DNA from: Afifella sp. IM 167
GTDB lineage: Bacteria > Pseudomonadota > Alphaproteobacteria > Rhizobiales > Afifellaceae
Length of the DNA: 64,000 nt
Reading direction: 5' to 3'
Assembly (NCBI RefSeq): GCF_020144925.1
Contig: NZ_NSLC01000001.1
Location: 1-64,000 of the forward strand
The notes below the pieces were generated by a model. It ran no database searches. It saw only the letters and a program-made list of their open reading frames with translations, and had not been told where the DNA came from. Positions 37,837 through 48,291 of the stretch are shown here, piece by piece. Position 1 is the first letter of the stretch, and every line of letters begins with the position of its first letter. The position numbers and the translations under genes were made by a program.

Positions 37837-39495
37837 CTACCGCGTCAGCGGCTTGTATTTCAGCCTTCTGGGGTTCTCCACCGCGTCCGAGCCGAGGCGG
37901 CGCTTCTTGTCCTCCTCATAGGCTTCGAAGTTGCCCTCGAACCATTCGACATGGCTGTCGCCCTCGAAGGAGAGGATATGCGTGGCGAGCCGGTCGAGGA
38001 ACATGCGGTCATGGCTGATCACCACCGCGCAGCCGGCGAAATCTTCCAGAGCCTCTTCCAGCGCCGCCAGCGTCTCCGTGTCGAGGTCGTTGGTCGGCTC
38101 GTCGAGGAGGAGGATGTTGGCGCCCGATTTCAGCATCTTGGCCAGGTGCACCCGGTTGCGCTCGCCGCCCGAGAGCTTGCCGACCGGCTTCTGCTGGTCG
38201 CCGCCCTTGAAGTTGAAGGCGCCCACATAGGCGCGGGAATTCATCTCGCGCTTGCCGAGCTGGATCACTTCCGCCCCGCCGGAGATCTCCTGCCAGACGG
38301 AGGCGTTCGCATCCATGTCGTCGCGGCTCTGGTCGACATAGCCGAGGACCGCGGTGTCGCCGAGGCGGATCTCCCCGCCATCGGGCTTTTCCTGTCCCGT
38401 CAGCATGCGGAAGAGCGTCGTCTTGCCGGCGCCGTTCGGGCCGATGACGCCAACGATGCCGCCCGGCGGCAGCTGAAAGGAAACATCCTCCATGAGCAGC
38501 CGCTCGCCGTAGCCCTTGGTCAGGCCCTCGGCCTCGATGGCGACGTCGCCGAGCCGCGGCCCCGGCGGAATAACGATTTGCGCATCGCGGCTTGCCATGC
38601 GTTCCTGATTCGCTTTCAGAAGCTCGTCATAGGCCTTGATGCGGGCCTTGGACTTGGCCTGGCGCGCCTGCGGCGAGCGGCCCATCCATTCGCGCTCGCG
38701 GGCGATCACCTTCTGGCGCGCCTCGTCCTCGCGCGATTCCTGCTTCATGCGCTTGGACTTCGATTCCAGATAGGCGGTGTAGTTGCCCTCGTAGGGGATG
38801 CCGCGGCCGCGATCGAGCTCCAGGATCCAGCCCGTCACGTTGTCGAGGAAGTAGCGGTCATGGGTGACGATGAGGACGGCGCCCGGATAGATCTCCAGAT
38901 GCTTTTCCAGCCACGCCACCGTCTCCGCGTCGAGATGGTTGGTCGGCTCGTCGAGCAGCAGCAGCTCCGGCTCTTCCAGGAGCAGCTTGCACAGCGCCAC
39001 GCGGCGCTTCTCGCCGCCGGAAAGGCTGGCGACGTCGGCATCGCCCGGCGGACAGCGCAGGGCCTCCATCGCCATCTCCACCTTTGAATCAAGATCCCAG
39101 AGATTGGCGCTATCGATCTGATCCTGCAGCTTCGATGCTTCTTCCGCCGTCTCGTCGGAGTAGTTCATCATCAATTCGTTGTAGCGATCGAGGATCGCCT
39201 GCTTGGCCGCGACGCCGTCCATGACGTTGCCCCGCACGTCCTTGTCCGGATCGAGCTGCGGCTCCTGCGGCAGATAGCCGACGCGCGCACCGTCCGCGGC
39301 CCAGGCCTCGCCGGTAAACTCCTTGTCCATGCCGGCCATGATCTTCAGAAGCGTCGACTTGCCCGAGCCGTTGGGGCCGAGCACGCCAATCTTGGCGTCG
39401 GGGTAGAAGGACAGGTGGATATTATCCAGTACCTTCTTGCCGCCGGAAAAGGCCTTCGACAGGCCCGACATGTGGTAGATGAACTGGCGCGCCAT
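37837..39495 (-). CDS. ettA: Energy-dependent translational throttle protein EttA (ABC-F)
   Basis: 552-residue ABC-F ATPase with two nucleotide-binding domains and no membrane segments. Walker A loops are GPNGSGKST (40-48) and GPNGAGKTT (near 360), with [11 protein letters not shown] and [11 protein letters not shown] signatures and DEPTNHLD / DEPTNDLD. The linker [14 protein letters not shown] is the P-site tRNA interaction motif. It binds the ribosomal E site and gates entry into elongation by ATP level. Confidence 0.96.
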   Translation of the reverse strand: MARQFIYHMSGLSKAFSGGKKVLDNIHLSFYPDAKIGVLGPNGSGKSTLLKIMAGMDKEFTGEAWAADGARVGYLPQEPQLDPDKDVRGNVMDGVAAKQAILDRYNELMMNYSDETAEEASKLQDQIDSANLWDLDSKVEMAMEALRCPPGDADVASLSGGEKRRVALCKLLLEEPELLLLDEPTNHLDAETVAWLEKHLEIYPGAVLIVTHDRYFLDNVTGWILELDRGRGIPYEGNYTAYLESKSKRMKQESREDEARQKVIAREREWMGRSPQARQAKSKARIKAYDELLKANQERMASRDAQIVIPPGPRLGDVAIEAEGLTKGYGERLLMEDVSFQLPPGGIVGVIGPNGAGKTTLFRMLTGQEKPDGGEIRLGDTAVLGYVDQSRDDMDANASVWQEISGGAEVIQLGKREMNSRAYVGAFNFKGGDQQKPVGKLSGGERNRVHLAKMLKSGANILLLDEPTNDLDTETLAALEEALEDFAGCAVVISHDRMFLDRLATHILSFEGDSHVEWFEGNFEAYEEDKKRRLGSDAVENPRRLKYKPLTR

Positions 39496-39748
39496 CGTCG
39501 CCGATCTCCATTCGTCTCGAAAAGTTCAGGAAAATTCGCCGCTGACATAGGCGAGGCAGCGCCCAGGAGCAATGCCGCATCGCACGCGATCGGCCTTCCC
39601 CGCCTCGCCGCGCCCGCTCACACGGGGCCGGCAGGGCAAGAATGGTGCGCTGCGAAAAAATCACACTGCCGCCGCAACTGGCTTGTAGTAGAGGTGTTAG
39701 GACTGTGGGCATTCGCTCGCGAAGACGACCCCTAACAACGAGACATAG

Positions 39749-41317
39749 ATGGATAGGCGGGCATTTCTTCTCGCTTCACTGGCGACCGCTGCGACGGGCG
39801 CCTCCGGACAAGCATTGGCACAGCGCTCCGGAAACGGCGCCACAGAGACCGACCAGGCAGGCGAGGAGCTCGTCGCTCCGCCGGCGAATCCTGCCTTCTC
39901 CTGGGACTGGCTGAAGGGTCGCGCCGCGGCGCTCGCGCAGCGCCCCTACCAGGCGCCCCAGGATGATCTGCCCGAAACCTACAAGGACATGGACTACGCT
40001 CTCTTCCGCGAGATCGAGTTCAACCGCGAGCGGAGAATCTGGCGCGGCGAGGAAGGCATCGGCTTCCAGCTCGACTTCCTCCATCGCGGCGCCCTGTTCA
40101 AGGAGCGGGTGAACATCTCCATCGTGGAAGGCGATCAGGCAAAGCCGGTCGTCTACGACCCGGCCATGTTCAATTTCCGCCAGGCCCCGCAACCGCCGGC
40201 AGGCGAAGACCTCGGCTTTTCTGGCTTCCGCGTGCACAACCCGATCAATAGCCCGGATGTCTGGGACGAATTTCTCGTCTTCCAGGGAGCCACCTATTTC
40301 CGCGCCGTCGGTCAGGGCCAGTTCTATGGGCTTTCCGCGCGCGCCCTCGCCCTGAAGACCGGCGACCCGGGCGGGGAGGAGTTTCCCCGCTTCACCTCTT
40401 TCTGGATCGTCAAGCCGCAGCCCGGCGAGGAAGTCTTGACGATTTTCGCCCTCCTCGACAGCCCCTCGACGTCCGGCGCCTACCGCTTCGTGGTGCGGCC
40501 GGGCCGCGATACGGGCATCGAGGTAACGGGCGCCCTCTTTCCTCGCACCGACCTCAACCATGTCGGCCTGGCGCCGCTCACCTCCATGTTCCTTTTCGGC
40601 CCGCTCAACCGGACGGGCTTCAACGACTATCGCCCCCAGGTCCACGACAGCGACGGCCTGGAGATGCTGACCGGCAACAACGAATGGGTGTGGCGGCCCC
40701 TCGGCAATTACCCGACGCTGCAGAGTTCATCCTTCATGGACCCCGCTCCGCGCGGTTTCGGCCTCGTTCAGCGGTCCCGCGAATTCGACGATTACCAGGA
40801 CCTGGAGGCGCGCTACGAGCGCCGGCCAAGCGTCTGGATCGAGCCGATCGGCACATGGGCGAACGGCCAGATCGAGCTCCTGGAGATTCCGACCGACCTC
40901 GAAATCCACGACAATGTCGTCGCCTTCTGGCGTCCCTCCTACAAGATCGCGCCGGGCGCCCCCTACACTTTTGCTTACCGCATGCGCTGGACGGACCGTC
41001 CGAAACTGCCCGAAGGCTTTCTTTATGTGGCCGAAAGCCGGGGCGGACGGAACTTCCATCAAGATCGCAACCTTTATGTCATCGACTTCGTCCCGGAAGG
41101 CGGCCTCTTGCCCAATCTCCAGGATCTGAAGCTGGAAGTCTCCGCCACGCACGGAAAGGTCGAGGGGCCGGTCTTGCAAACCAACCCGCTGATCAAGGGA
41201 TTGAGAGCGACGTTCCTCTTCACGCCGGAGGACGAGCTGACCGAGTTCCGCCTGCGCATCATGAAGGGTGACACCCCGGCCAGCGAAACCTGGCTCTACC
41301 GCTGGATTCCCGAATGA
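39749..41317 (+). CDS. opgG: Periplasmic glucan biosynthesis protein (OpgG/OpgD family)
   Basis: 522 residues. The N-terminus DRRAFLLASLATAATG has a twin-arginine pattern and a cleavage site after QALAQ (about 25), so export is probably by Tat. The rest is the MdoG family fold (FDFLHRGALFKERVNIS, SRGGRNFHQDRNLYVIDF). It shapes the linear glucan backbone made by OpgH into osmoregulated periplasmic glucan. The Tat signal is more like OpgD of enterobacteria. The stop overlaps the opgH start. Confidence 0.92.
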   Translation: MDRRAFLLASLATAATGASGQALAQRSGNGATETDQAGEELVAPPANPAFSWDWLKGRAAALAQRPYQAPQDDLPETYKDMDYALFREIEFNRERRIWRGEEGIGFQLDFLHRGALFKERVNISIVEGDQAKPVVYDPAMFNFRQAPQPPAGEDLGFSGFRVHNPINSPDVWDEFLVFQGATYFRAVGQGQFYGLSARALALKTGDPGGEEFPRFTSFWIVKPQPGEEVLTIFALLDSPSTSGAYRFVVRPGRDTGIEVTGALFPRTDLNHVGLAPLTSMFLFGPLNRTGFNDYRPQVHDSDGLEMLTGNNEWVWRPLGNYPTLQSSSFMDPAPRGFGLVQRSREFDDYQDLEARYERRPSVWIEPIGTWANGQIELLEIPTDLEIHDNVVAFWRPSYKIAPGAPYTFAYRMRWTDRPKLPEGFLYVAESRGGRNFHQDRNLYVIDFVPEGGLLPNLQDLKLEVSATHGKVEGPVLQTNPLIKGLRATFLFTPEDELTEFRLRIMKGDTPASETWLYRWIPE

Positions 41318-43464
41318 GCGAACAGAGCGCTCCGACCGAGGACAGGGTATTGCGTCCCTTCGGGCCGATGCCGGCGCCTCAGCCGCTGCCGATGCCGCAG
41401 CAGGACTTCTCCGCCGTGCCGCAGCCGCGCTATCCGCGCAGCAACTCCTTCGCCGCGCGCCATGCGCGCGTGATCGCCGTCTGCTCCGCTCTCGGCCTCA
41501 TCATCTACGGTATCCACGAGATGATCGCCGTCGTCGCGGCCGGCGGCGTGACGGTGCTCGAAGGCGTGATGACGTTCTTCTTCGCCATCACCTATTCGTG
41601 GATCGCCATGTCGACGAGCTTTGCGATCGCCGGCCTCCTCGCCCCGCGCCCGAAGCCGACGCGGGCCGTGCCGCAAAGGCCGCTCTCGAGCCGCACGGCC
41701 ATCGTCATGCCGGTCTACAACGAGGACCCTGACATGATCTCGGCGAGCCTGCAGGCGATGGGCGAAGATCTCGCCCGTATCGGCCATGCGCATGCCTTCG
41801 AGATTGTCGTCCTTTCCGATTCCAATCGTGGCGACTCGCTGGTGCGCGAGACCGTTGCCATGGAGCGCCTCGCCGCCGGCCTCGCCGGAATCATGCCCGT
41901 CTGGTACCGCCGTCGCCCGATCAACGCCGCCAAGAAGTCCGGCAACATCGAGGACTTCGTCGCGCGCTGGGGCGGACGCTACGACTTCATGCTGGTGCTC
42001 GACGCCGACAGCCTGATGGAGGCCGACGCAATCCTGCGGATGATTGCGCGCATGGAAGCTGAATCCGACCTCGGCCTGCTGCAGAGCGTGCCGCGGCTCT
42101 TCGACGGCACCACCCTGTTTGCGCGCCTTCAGCAGTTCGCCGGGGCGGTCTACGGACCGGTGGTCGCCGGCGGCATGGCCGCCTGGCAGGGCTCGGACGG
42201 CAACTACTGGGGCCACAACGCCATCATCCGCACACGGGCTTTCGCCGCTTGCTGCGGCCTTCCGCCTCTGCCAGGCAAGCCACCTTTTGGCGGGCCCATC
42301 CTGTCCCACGATTTCGTCGAGGCGGCGCTCCTGCGCCGCGCCGGCTATCGGGTGGAGATGGCGATCGACATCGTCGATTCCTGGGAGGAGAGCCCGCCCT
42401 CCCTGATCGCCACCGCCATTCGCGACCGCCGCTGGGCACAGGGCAACCTGCAGCATTCCAAGGTGATCGGCGCCAAGGGCCTCGCGCCGGCCTCGCGGCT
42501 CCATTTCCTTATCGGAATCATGAGCTACCTTTCCTCTCCGCTTTGGCTTCTCCTCATCATGGTCGGCCTCGTCCTGGCGGTGCAGGCCAAGTTCGTGACG
42601 CCCGTCTATTTCGGAGAGGATCACCAGCTCTTCCCCAACTGGCCGGTCTTCGATTCCGAGCGCATGCTCGCGCTCTTCGGCTTCACGCTCTTCATCCTCT
42701 TCATCCCGAAGATCGCCGGCATGCTGCGGGCGATCATGTTGCCGAACCTTCGCAAGGTGCATGGCGGCGCCTCCAGCATCGTCCTCGGCACGATCTTCGA
42801 GATCCTCGCCTCCACCCTCTATGCCCCGATCATGATGATGCTGCAGAGCCGGCATGTCTGGGACATCCTGCGCCAGCGCGATTCCGGCTGGGCGCCCCAG
42901 GGTCGCAAGGGAAGCCTCGAAGCCTGGGGCGCGCTGTGGAAGACCCATAGCGGCCATGTCTTCTTCGGCGTCTTCCTCGCCGCCGTCGCCATGCTGGTCT
43001 CGCCGGTGATCCTGGCCTGGCTGTCGCCGATCGTCATCGGCCTGGTCTTCGCACCGGTGCTGTCGCGCTGGAGCGCCAGCGAGGAGATCGGCAAGGACCT
43101 CGCCCATCGCGGCCTTCTCATTATCCCGGAAGAGATGTCCAGGCCGGCCATCGCCAGGCGACGCGACGAAATCCTCGCCGATCAGCCCGCCTTCGAGGAA
43201 GACCCCCTCGCCGCTCTCGCCCGCTCCGCCGAGATGCGCCAGGCCTATCAGGCATGGCTGACGCCGCCCCCCGCCAAGGGGCGCGGTGAGGCGGACCGTT
43301 TCCTCTTGAGCGCGACGAAGAAGATCGATGATGCGCAGGATCTCGACGAAGCCCTCGCCTGGCTCGACCAGCAGGAGCGACTTGCCGTCGCCGCCCATCC
43401 GAGCGAGGTGGAGAGGCTGGCATCTCTCGCCGCCCGCACAGACGCGCGCGAGCGGGCAGCCTAG
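41314..43464 (+). CDS. opgH: Glucan biosynthesis glucosyltransferase H
   Basis: 716-residue inner-membrane GT2 enzyme that polymerises beta-1,2-glucan from UDP-glucose for periplasmic glucans. Two helices (about 50-70, 85-110), a cytoplasmic GT domain with TAIVMPVYNEDP, LVLDADS and the QGNLQH motif, then several C-terminal helices. The ATG at 41314 overlaps the opgG stop (ATGA). Length is a little under E. coli OpgH (about 850), because the N-terminal extension is shorter. Confidence 0.95.
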   Translation: MSEQSAPTEDRVLRPFGPMPAPQPLPMPQQDFSAVPQPRYPRSNSFAARHARVIAVCSALGLIIYGIHEMIAVVAAGGVTVLEGVMTFFFAITYSWIAMSTSFAIAGLLAPRPKPTRAVPQRPLSSRTAIVMPVYNEDPDMISASLQAMGEDLARIGHAHAFEIVVLSDSNRGDSLVRETVAMERLAAGLAGIMPVWYRRRPINAAKKSGNIEDFVARWGGRYDFMLVLDADSLMEADAILRMIARMEAESDLGLLQSVPRLFDGTTLFARLQQFAGAVYGPVVAGGMAAWQGSDGNYWGHNAIIRTRAFAACCGLPPLPGKPPFGGPILSHDFVEAALLRRAGYRVEMAIDIVDSWEESPPSLIATAIRDRRWAQGNLQHSKVIGAKGLAPASRLHFLIGIMSYLSSPLWLLLIMVGLVLAVQAKFVTPVYFGEDHQLFPNWPVFDSERMLALFGFTLFILFIPKIAGMLRAIMLPNLRKVHGGASSIVLGTIFEILASTLYAPIMMMLQSRHVWDILRQRDSGWAPQGRKGSLEAWGALWKTHSGHVFFGVFLAAVAMLVSPVILAWLSPIVIGLVFAPVLSRWSASEEIGKDLAHRGLLIIPEEMSRPAIARRRDEILADQPAFEEDPLAALARSAEMRQAYQAWLTPPPAKGRGEADRFLLSATKKIDDAQDLDEALAWLDQQERLAVAAHPSEVERLASLAARTDARERAA

Positions 43465-43482
43465 CAGCAGCACACCCTCCGC

Positions 43483-45276
43483 ATGATCGCTTTCGTCGCC
43501 GAGTACCAGGCGTGGATCGCCCTCGCGATCCTCGGGACCGTCTTTGTATTCTTCGTGCTGGAGCGCTTCCCGCCGGAGGTCGTGGCGGTCGTCGGCGCCG
43601 CCCTCTTTCTCGCTCTCGGCATCGTCGACACGAAATCGGCGCTGGCCGTCTTCTCCAACCCCGCCCCGATCACCATCGGGGCGATGTTCGTCCTTTCCAG
43701 CGCGCTGGTGCGCACGGGTGCTCTGGAAGCGACCTCGCGTTTCATCCTCTCGCGCGCGACACGGCGGCCGGTCTATGCCATCCTCGCGCTTCTCGCCGCG
43801 ACGGTCGCCGCCTCCGCCTTCCTCAACAATACGCCGGTCGTGATGGTGCTGATCCCTGTCGTGATGGGCCTTGCCCGCACCGTCGGGACGTCACCCTCCA
43901 AGCTCCTCATTCCCCTTTCTTATGCGGCGATCCTCGGCGGCACCTGCACGCTCATCGGCACCTCGACGAATATTCTCGTCGACGGCGTCGCGCGCGGGCT
44001 CGGCCTCGAACCTTTCAGCATCTTCTCCATCGCTCCGCTGGGTATCGTGGTGGCGGTGGTCGGCAGCCTCTACCTTTTCTTGGCGCAACGTTTCCTGCCC
44101 GATCGCCCCAGTCTCGGAGAGGTGCTGCAGGCGCAGCAGGGCGCAGCCTTCATTTCCGACTTCCGTATACCCGAGCAATCCTCCCTCATCGGAAAGCGGC
44201 TCGCCGAGGTACCGGCGCTGACGGAGCCGGGCGTCACGCTGCTTGCCGTGCGCCGCCAGGGAAGCGTCATCCGCCGCAACCTCCTCAACGAGGAGCTCGA
44301 AGCTGGCGACCGCATCGCCGTCAGCGCCTCGCTCGGCGAGCTTCTCGGCATCCGCGGCACCTCCGGCATTCGCATGGGCACGAGTGAGCCGACGACGGCC
44401 CCGGACGAGGAGAATCCGCCGCAGCTGGTGGAGGCGCTGGTCGCGCCCGATTCCCACTATGCGGGCCTGCGCATTCCCGATCTCGCCCTGACGAGCCGCT
44501 ACGGCGTCGCCGCGCTGGCCGTCAGCCGCCACCGGCGCTGGCTCGGCCATAACCTCAACGCCGTGGCCTTGCAGCCCGGCGACGCGCTGCTTCTGGAAGG
44601 CAGTCCCCGCGCCCTTTCCGAGCTGGTCGAGGACGGCGGTGTCTTCAATCTCGACCAGCCCGAGGCGCAGCCCTACCGTCGAACCAGAGCGCCGCTCGCT
44701 GTCCTGGTGCTGGCCGCTGTCGTGGCGGCCGCCGCCTTCGATCTGATGCCCATCGCCGGCCTTGCGATCCTCGGCGTCGCCACCGTTCTCCTGTCGCGGT
44801 GCATCGACGCCCAGGAAGCCTTCGCGGCGATCGACGGGCGCATCCTCGTTCTCATCTTCGCCATGCTGGCAATCGGCGATGGCATCGCCAGCTCGGGCGC
44901 CGTCGACCTGATCGTGAACGGCGCCGTGCCGTATCTGAAGGAGATGCCCCCGATCGTACTGCTCGCCGCCGTCTACGCCCTCACATCCATCCTGACGGAG
45001 ATGGTGACCAACAACGCCGTCGCCGTGGTGGTGACGCCCGTTGCGGTCGGGCTTGCCGCGAGCCTCGGGCTCGACCCGCGTCCGTTCGCCGTCGCCGTCA
45101 TGTTCGGGGCAAGCGCTTCCTTCGCCACGCCCATCGGCTATCAGACCAACACGCTCGTCTATGTGGCCGGTGGCTACCGCTTCACCGATTTCGTCAAGGT
45201 CGGGCTGCCGATGAACATCGTCGTGGGCCTCACGAGCATCCTCGTCATCCCCCTTTTCTGGCCGCTGGAAGGCTGA
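43483..45276 (+). CDS. SLC13/DASS-family anion transporter with two RCK_C domains
   Basis: 597 residues: N-terminal membrane block (about 1-205), two TrkA-C/RCK_C domains (about 218-300 and 315-395), and a C-terminal membrane block (about 405-597). Motifs FLNNTPVVMVLIP, GTSTNILVDG and MVTNNAVAVVVTP are those of sodium-coupled sulfate/dicarboxylate carriers. It lies 18 bp after opgH without a clear ribosome-binding site. The context could mean supply of an anion used to decorate glucans, which is speculative. Confidence 0.88.
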   Translation: MIAFVAEYQAWIALAILGTVFVFFVLERFPPEVVAVVGAALFLALGIVDTKSALAVFSNPAPITIGAMFVLSSALVRTGALEATSRFILSRATRRPVYAILALLAATVAASAFLNNTPVVMVLIPVVMGLARTVGTSPSKLLIPLSYAAILGGTCTLIGTSTNILVDGVARGLGLEPFSIFSIAPLGIVVAVVGSLYLFLAQRFLPDRPSLGEVLQAQQGAAFISDFRIPEQSSLIGKRLAEVPALTEPGVTLLAVRRQGSVIRRNLLNEELEAGDRIAVSASLGELLGIRGTSGIRMGTSEPTTAPDEENPPQLVEALVAPDSHYAGLRIPDLALTSRYGVAALAVSRHRRWLGHNLNAVALQPGDALLLEGSPRALSELVEDGGVFNLDQPEAQPYRRTRAPLAVLVLAAVVAAAAFDLMPIAGLAILGVATVLLSRCIDAQEAFAAIDGRILVLIFAMLAIGDGIASSGAVDLIVNGAVPYLKEMPPIVLLAAVYALTSILTEMVTNNAVAVVVTPVAVGLAASLGLDPRPFAVAVMFGASASFATPIGYQTNTLVYVAGGYRFTDFVKVGLPMNIVVGLTSILVIPLFWPLEG

Positions 45277-45341
45277 GAAAAGGCGGCATTTCCGGCGCTC
45301 CGTTTAAGCTCCCTTAAGGCTGATCGGATACCCCGGAAGGC

Positions 45342-46418
45342 ATGACCGCCAATGCCTCCTCGCCGGTGCTGATCAGCCTCGTTGTGCCCGTCCACAACGA
45401 GGAGGATACGATCGCTCCTTTCCTGGAGCGCACGCAGCCGATCATCGAGGAGATCGTGGAGCCTTTCGGCGATCCGGTGATCTACGAGATCGTTTTTGTC
45501 GACGATGGCTCCACCGACGACACGCTGGCGCGCCTTCGCACCCGCGCCAAGGCCGATCCGCGCATCCGCGTCGTTTCCCTCTCGCGCAATTTCGGCAAGG
45601 ACGTCGCGCTGACGGCCGGCCTGCGCTTTGCGAGCGGCAAGGCCGTCGTCCCCATCGACGTCGACCTGCAGGATCCACCCGAGGTGATCCCGCTTCTTGT
45701 CGAGAAATGGCTGCAGGGCTTTGACGTCGTTTATGCGACGCGCGCCGACCGCAGCTCCGACGACACGGTCAAGCGCGCCACCGCCCGCGGTTTCTACAAG
45801 CTCTTCAACAAGATCGCCGACCGGCCGATCCCGCCGGATGCCGGCGACTTCCGGCTCCTTTCGCGCGACGTGGTGGATGTGCTCAACCGCTTCCCCGAGC
45901 GTGCCCGCTTCATGAAGGGGCTCTTTGCCTGGGTGGGCTTTCGCCAATGCTCGGTGCCCTATGCGCGGGTCGAGCGTGCGGCGGGCACCACCAAATGGGG
46001 TTACTGGCGTCTGTGGAATTTTGCCATCGACGGCATCACCTCCTCCACCACGATGCCGTTGCGCGTATGGAGCTACCTCGGCGGGCTGACCGCCATCGCG
46101 GCCTTCCTCTACGCCGCCTTCCTCGTCACCCGCACGTTGATCCTCGGTATCGACGTGCCGGGCTATGCCTCGCTGATGGTGCTCGTCCTCTTCTTTGGCG
46201 GCATCAATCTCCTGTCGCTCGGCATCATAGGTGAATATCTCGGCCGCACCTACACGGAGGTGAAGGGCCGGCCGCTCTACATTGTCCGCGAGACCTATGG
46301 TCTCGACGCAGCCCTTCGCGGAGAAGACCCATGGATCGAGCCGTCTATCGGCGAATGGCCGAGCAGGAAGACCGCCACTGGTGGTTCGCCGGTCGTCGCG
46401 AGATCATCGCACGGCTGA
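45342..46418 (+). CDS. GT2 glycosyltransferase, GtrB/ArnC/DPM1-like with two membrane helices
   Basis: 358 residues: GT-A domain with SLVVPVHNEEDT (13-24), FVDDGSTDDT and the metal-binding DVDLQDPP; then two membrane helices (about 240-265 and 275-300). Family members load a sugar onto undecaprenyl phosphate for periplasmic transfer. GGAAGG precedes the ATG. The last 29 codons overlap the methyltransferase gene, so the tail (SIGEWPSRKT...) may be incidental. Confidence 0.9.
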   Translation: MTANASSPVLISLVVPVHNEEDTIAPFLERTQPIIEEIVEPFGDPVIYEIVFVDDGSTDDTLARLRTRAKADPRIRVVSLSRNFGKDVALTAGLRFASGKAVVPIDVDLQDPPEVIPLLVEKWLQGFDVVYATRADRSSDDTVKRATARGFYKLFNKIADRPIPPDAGDFRLLSRDVVDVLNRFPERARFMKGLFAWVGFRQCSVPYARVERAAGTTKWGYWRLWNFAIDGITSSTTMPLRVWSYLGGLTAIAAFLYAAFLVTRTLILGIDVPGYASLMVLVLFFGGINLLSLGIIGEYLGRTYTEVKGRPLYIVRETYGLDAALRGEDPWIEPSIGEWPSRKTATGGSPVVARSSHG

Positions 46419-47065
46419 TCGCGCGCGCGCTGCCGCAGGCGGCGCGCCCTCGCCTGCTGGAGGTCGGCTGCGGCACCGGCGGCAACCTTTCCCTTCTTTC
46501 CGGCTACGGCGCGCTCGACGCGGTCGAGTACGACGAAGAGGCGCGCCGGCTCGCAACGGAGAAATCCGGCATCGAGGTGATGGCGGGCGGGCTTCCCGGT
46601 CCGCTCCCCGTCGCGGACGCCACCTACGACCTCGTCGGCCTCTTCGATGTCCTGGAGCATGTGGAGGCGGACGTCGCCTCCCTTGCGGCCCTGCGCGACA
46701 AGCTCAGCGCGAGCGGCCGGCTGCTCGTCACTGTCCCCGCCCTTCCCTGGCTGTGGTCGGCGCACGATGTGAGCCACCATCATTTCCGCCGCTACACCAT
46801 CGCCTCGCTCTCGGCCGCAGCCGATGAGGCAGGTCTTGCGATCCTGGAATGCGGCTACTTCAACACGCTCCTCTTCCCGGCGATCGTCGCCACGCGCCTT
46901 CTGAAGAAGACCGTCGGCAGCGACAGCGCCGATGACGAGATGCCGCCGCGCCCGGTCAACGCGGCGCTGAAGCGCATCTTTTCCGCCGAGAGCCATCTCG
47001 TCGGCCGCGTCAGCCTGCCGGTCGGAACCTCGCTTTACCTGATCGCCGAAAGGCCTCACGCCTGA
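46331..47065 (+). CDS. Class I SAM-dependent methyltransferase
   Basis: 244 residues with the SAM loop LLEVGCGTGGN (about 41-51) and FDVLEHV downstream. The N-terminal MAEQEDRHWWFAGRR is typical of methyltransferases found with glycosyltransferases of surface polysaccharide loci. It overlaps the glycosyltransferase gene by 88 bp in another frame, with GGAGAA before the ATG. It probably acts on the same glycan or lipid product. Confidence 0.85.
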   Translation: MDRAVYRRMAEQEDRHWWFAGRREIIARLIARALPQAARPRLLEVGCGTGGNLSLLSGYGALDAVEYDEEARRLATEKSGIEVMAGGLPGPLPVADATYDLVGLFDVLEHVEADVASLAALRDKLSASGRLLVTVPALPWLWSAHDVSHHHFRRYTIASLSAAADEAGLAILECGYFNTLLFPAIVATRLLKKTVGSDSADDEMPPRPVNAALKRIFSAESHLVGRVSLPVGTSLYLIAERPHA

Positions 47066-47090
47066 GGCAGCCGGGGCTTTCCTCTAGTGC

Positions 47091-48083
47091 CTAGGCGACG
47101 CCGGCGCGCAAGAGGTCGAGCATATGGACGATGCCGACCGGGCGGCCCTCCTCCACGGCGAAGAGCACGTTGATCTTCTGGCCTTCCATGGTCTGCATCG
47201 CCTTGGCGAGCATGGCCTCGGGCGAGATCGTCCTGGGTGTCTTCGTCATCACCTCTTCGACGCGCTTTTCCATCAGCCCGTTGCCGATATGGCGGCGAAT
47301 GTCGCCATCGGTGATGATCCCGGCGAGCCGGCCTTCCTGGTCGATCACACCGACCGTTCCAAAGCCCTTCTCCGTGATCGTGAGGATGGCCTCGCCCATA
47401 CCGGCGCCCACGGCGCAAAGCGGCAGGTTCGGCTCCCGGTGCATGACTTCCTGCACCTGGCGGAGCTGCGCCCCGAGCTGCCCACCCGGATGAAAGACCT
47501 TGAAGTCCTGCGCCCCGAAGGATCGCGCTTCCAGCAGCGCCATGGCGATGGCGTCGCCAATGGCCATCTGGATGAGCGTGGAGGTGGTCGGCGCAAGACC
47601 GTGCGGGCAGGCTTCCGTCACCTTCGGCAGGACGAGCGCGACACTTGCCGCTTTGCCGAGCGTCGAGTTGCGTCCCGAGGTGAGCGCGATCATCGGCACC
47701 GCGAAGCGCTCCGCATACGCCAGGAGGCTCGCGAACTCCGTCGTTTCGCCGGACCAGGAGATCGCCAGAAGCGCGTCGTCGCGCGTGATCATGCCGAGGT
47801 CGCCATGGCTCGCCTCGGTCGGATGGACGAAATAGGCGGGCGTGCCGGTAGAGGCGAGCGTCGCGGCGATCTTGCGGCCGATATGGCCGCTCTTGCCGAT
47901 GCCTGAAATCATCACCCGGCCCTTGAGGCCGAGAATAAGCTGAACCGCCTGATCGAGAGCGGAGCCAAGTTCGCCCTCGGCGATCTCCGTTTCCACTTCC
48001 CTGAGCGCGGCAAGGGCAATCGCGATCGTCTTGCGCACCGAAGCGCCGACCGCATCCTCGTTTGCGGCTGCGAGTTTCAGCAT
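47091..48083 (-). CDS. kdsD: Arabinose-5-phosphate isomerase (KdsD/KpsF family)
   Basis: 330 residues: SIS domain (about 40-185, ISGIGKSGHIGRKIAATLAS and SWSGETTE) followed by two CBS domains (about 210-325). It interconverts ribulose-5-P and arabinose-5-P, first step to Kdo for lipopolysaccharide. KdsD and KpsF cannot be told apart from this sequence, but a single chromosomal copy favours a housekeeping role. It converges with the methyltransferase gene. Confidence 0.92.
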   Translation of the reverse strand: MLKLAAANEDAVGASVRKTIAIALAALREVETEIAEGELGSALDQAVQLILGLKGRVMISGIGKSGHIGRKIAATLASTGTPAYFVHPTEASHGDLGMITRDDALLAISWSGETTEFASLLAYAERFAVPMIALTSGRNSTLGKAASVALVLPKVTEACPHGLAPTTSTLIQMAIGDAIAMALLEARSFGAQDFKVFHPGGQLGAQLRQVQEVMHREPNLPLCAVGAGMGEAILTITEKGFGTVGVIDQEGRLAGIITDGDIRRHIGNGLMEKRVEEVMTKTPRTISPEAMLAKAMQTMEGQKINVLFAVEEGRPVGIVHMLDLLRAGVA

Positions 48084-48291
48084 CGAATCTCCGCTTTCCT
48101 GCCATTGGCTCTATTGCTGGCGGGCCGGTGGGTCAATGGCGAGCCCACGCGGCGGAAATGGGGCCGGAGACGGGCCCGGTGGTGGCGCCGGGCGGCACGC
48201 TCCCCGCGCATGGCGGCTGCCCGGCCGCAAGATTGCCCTTGCGGGCGACACGGCGAACGCTATTGACTGGCCCTTTCCGACCGACCCGCCC

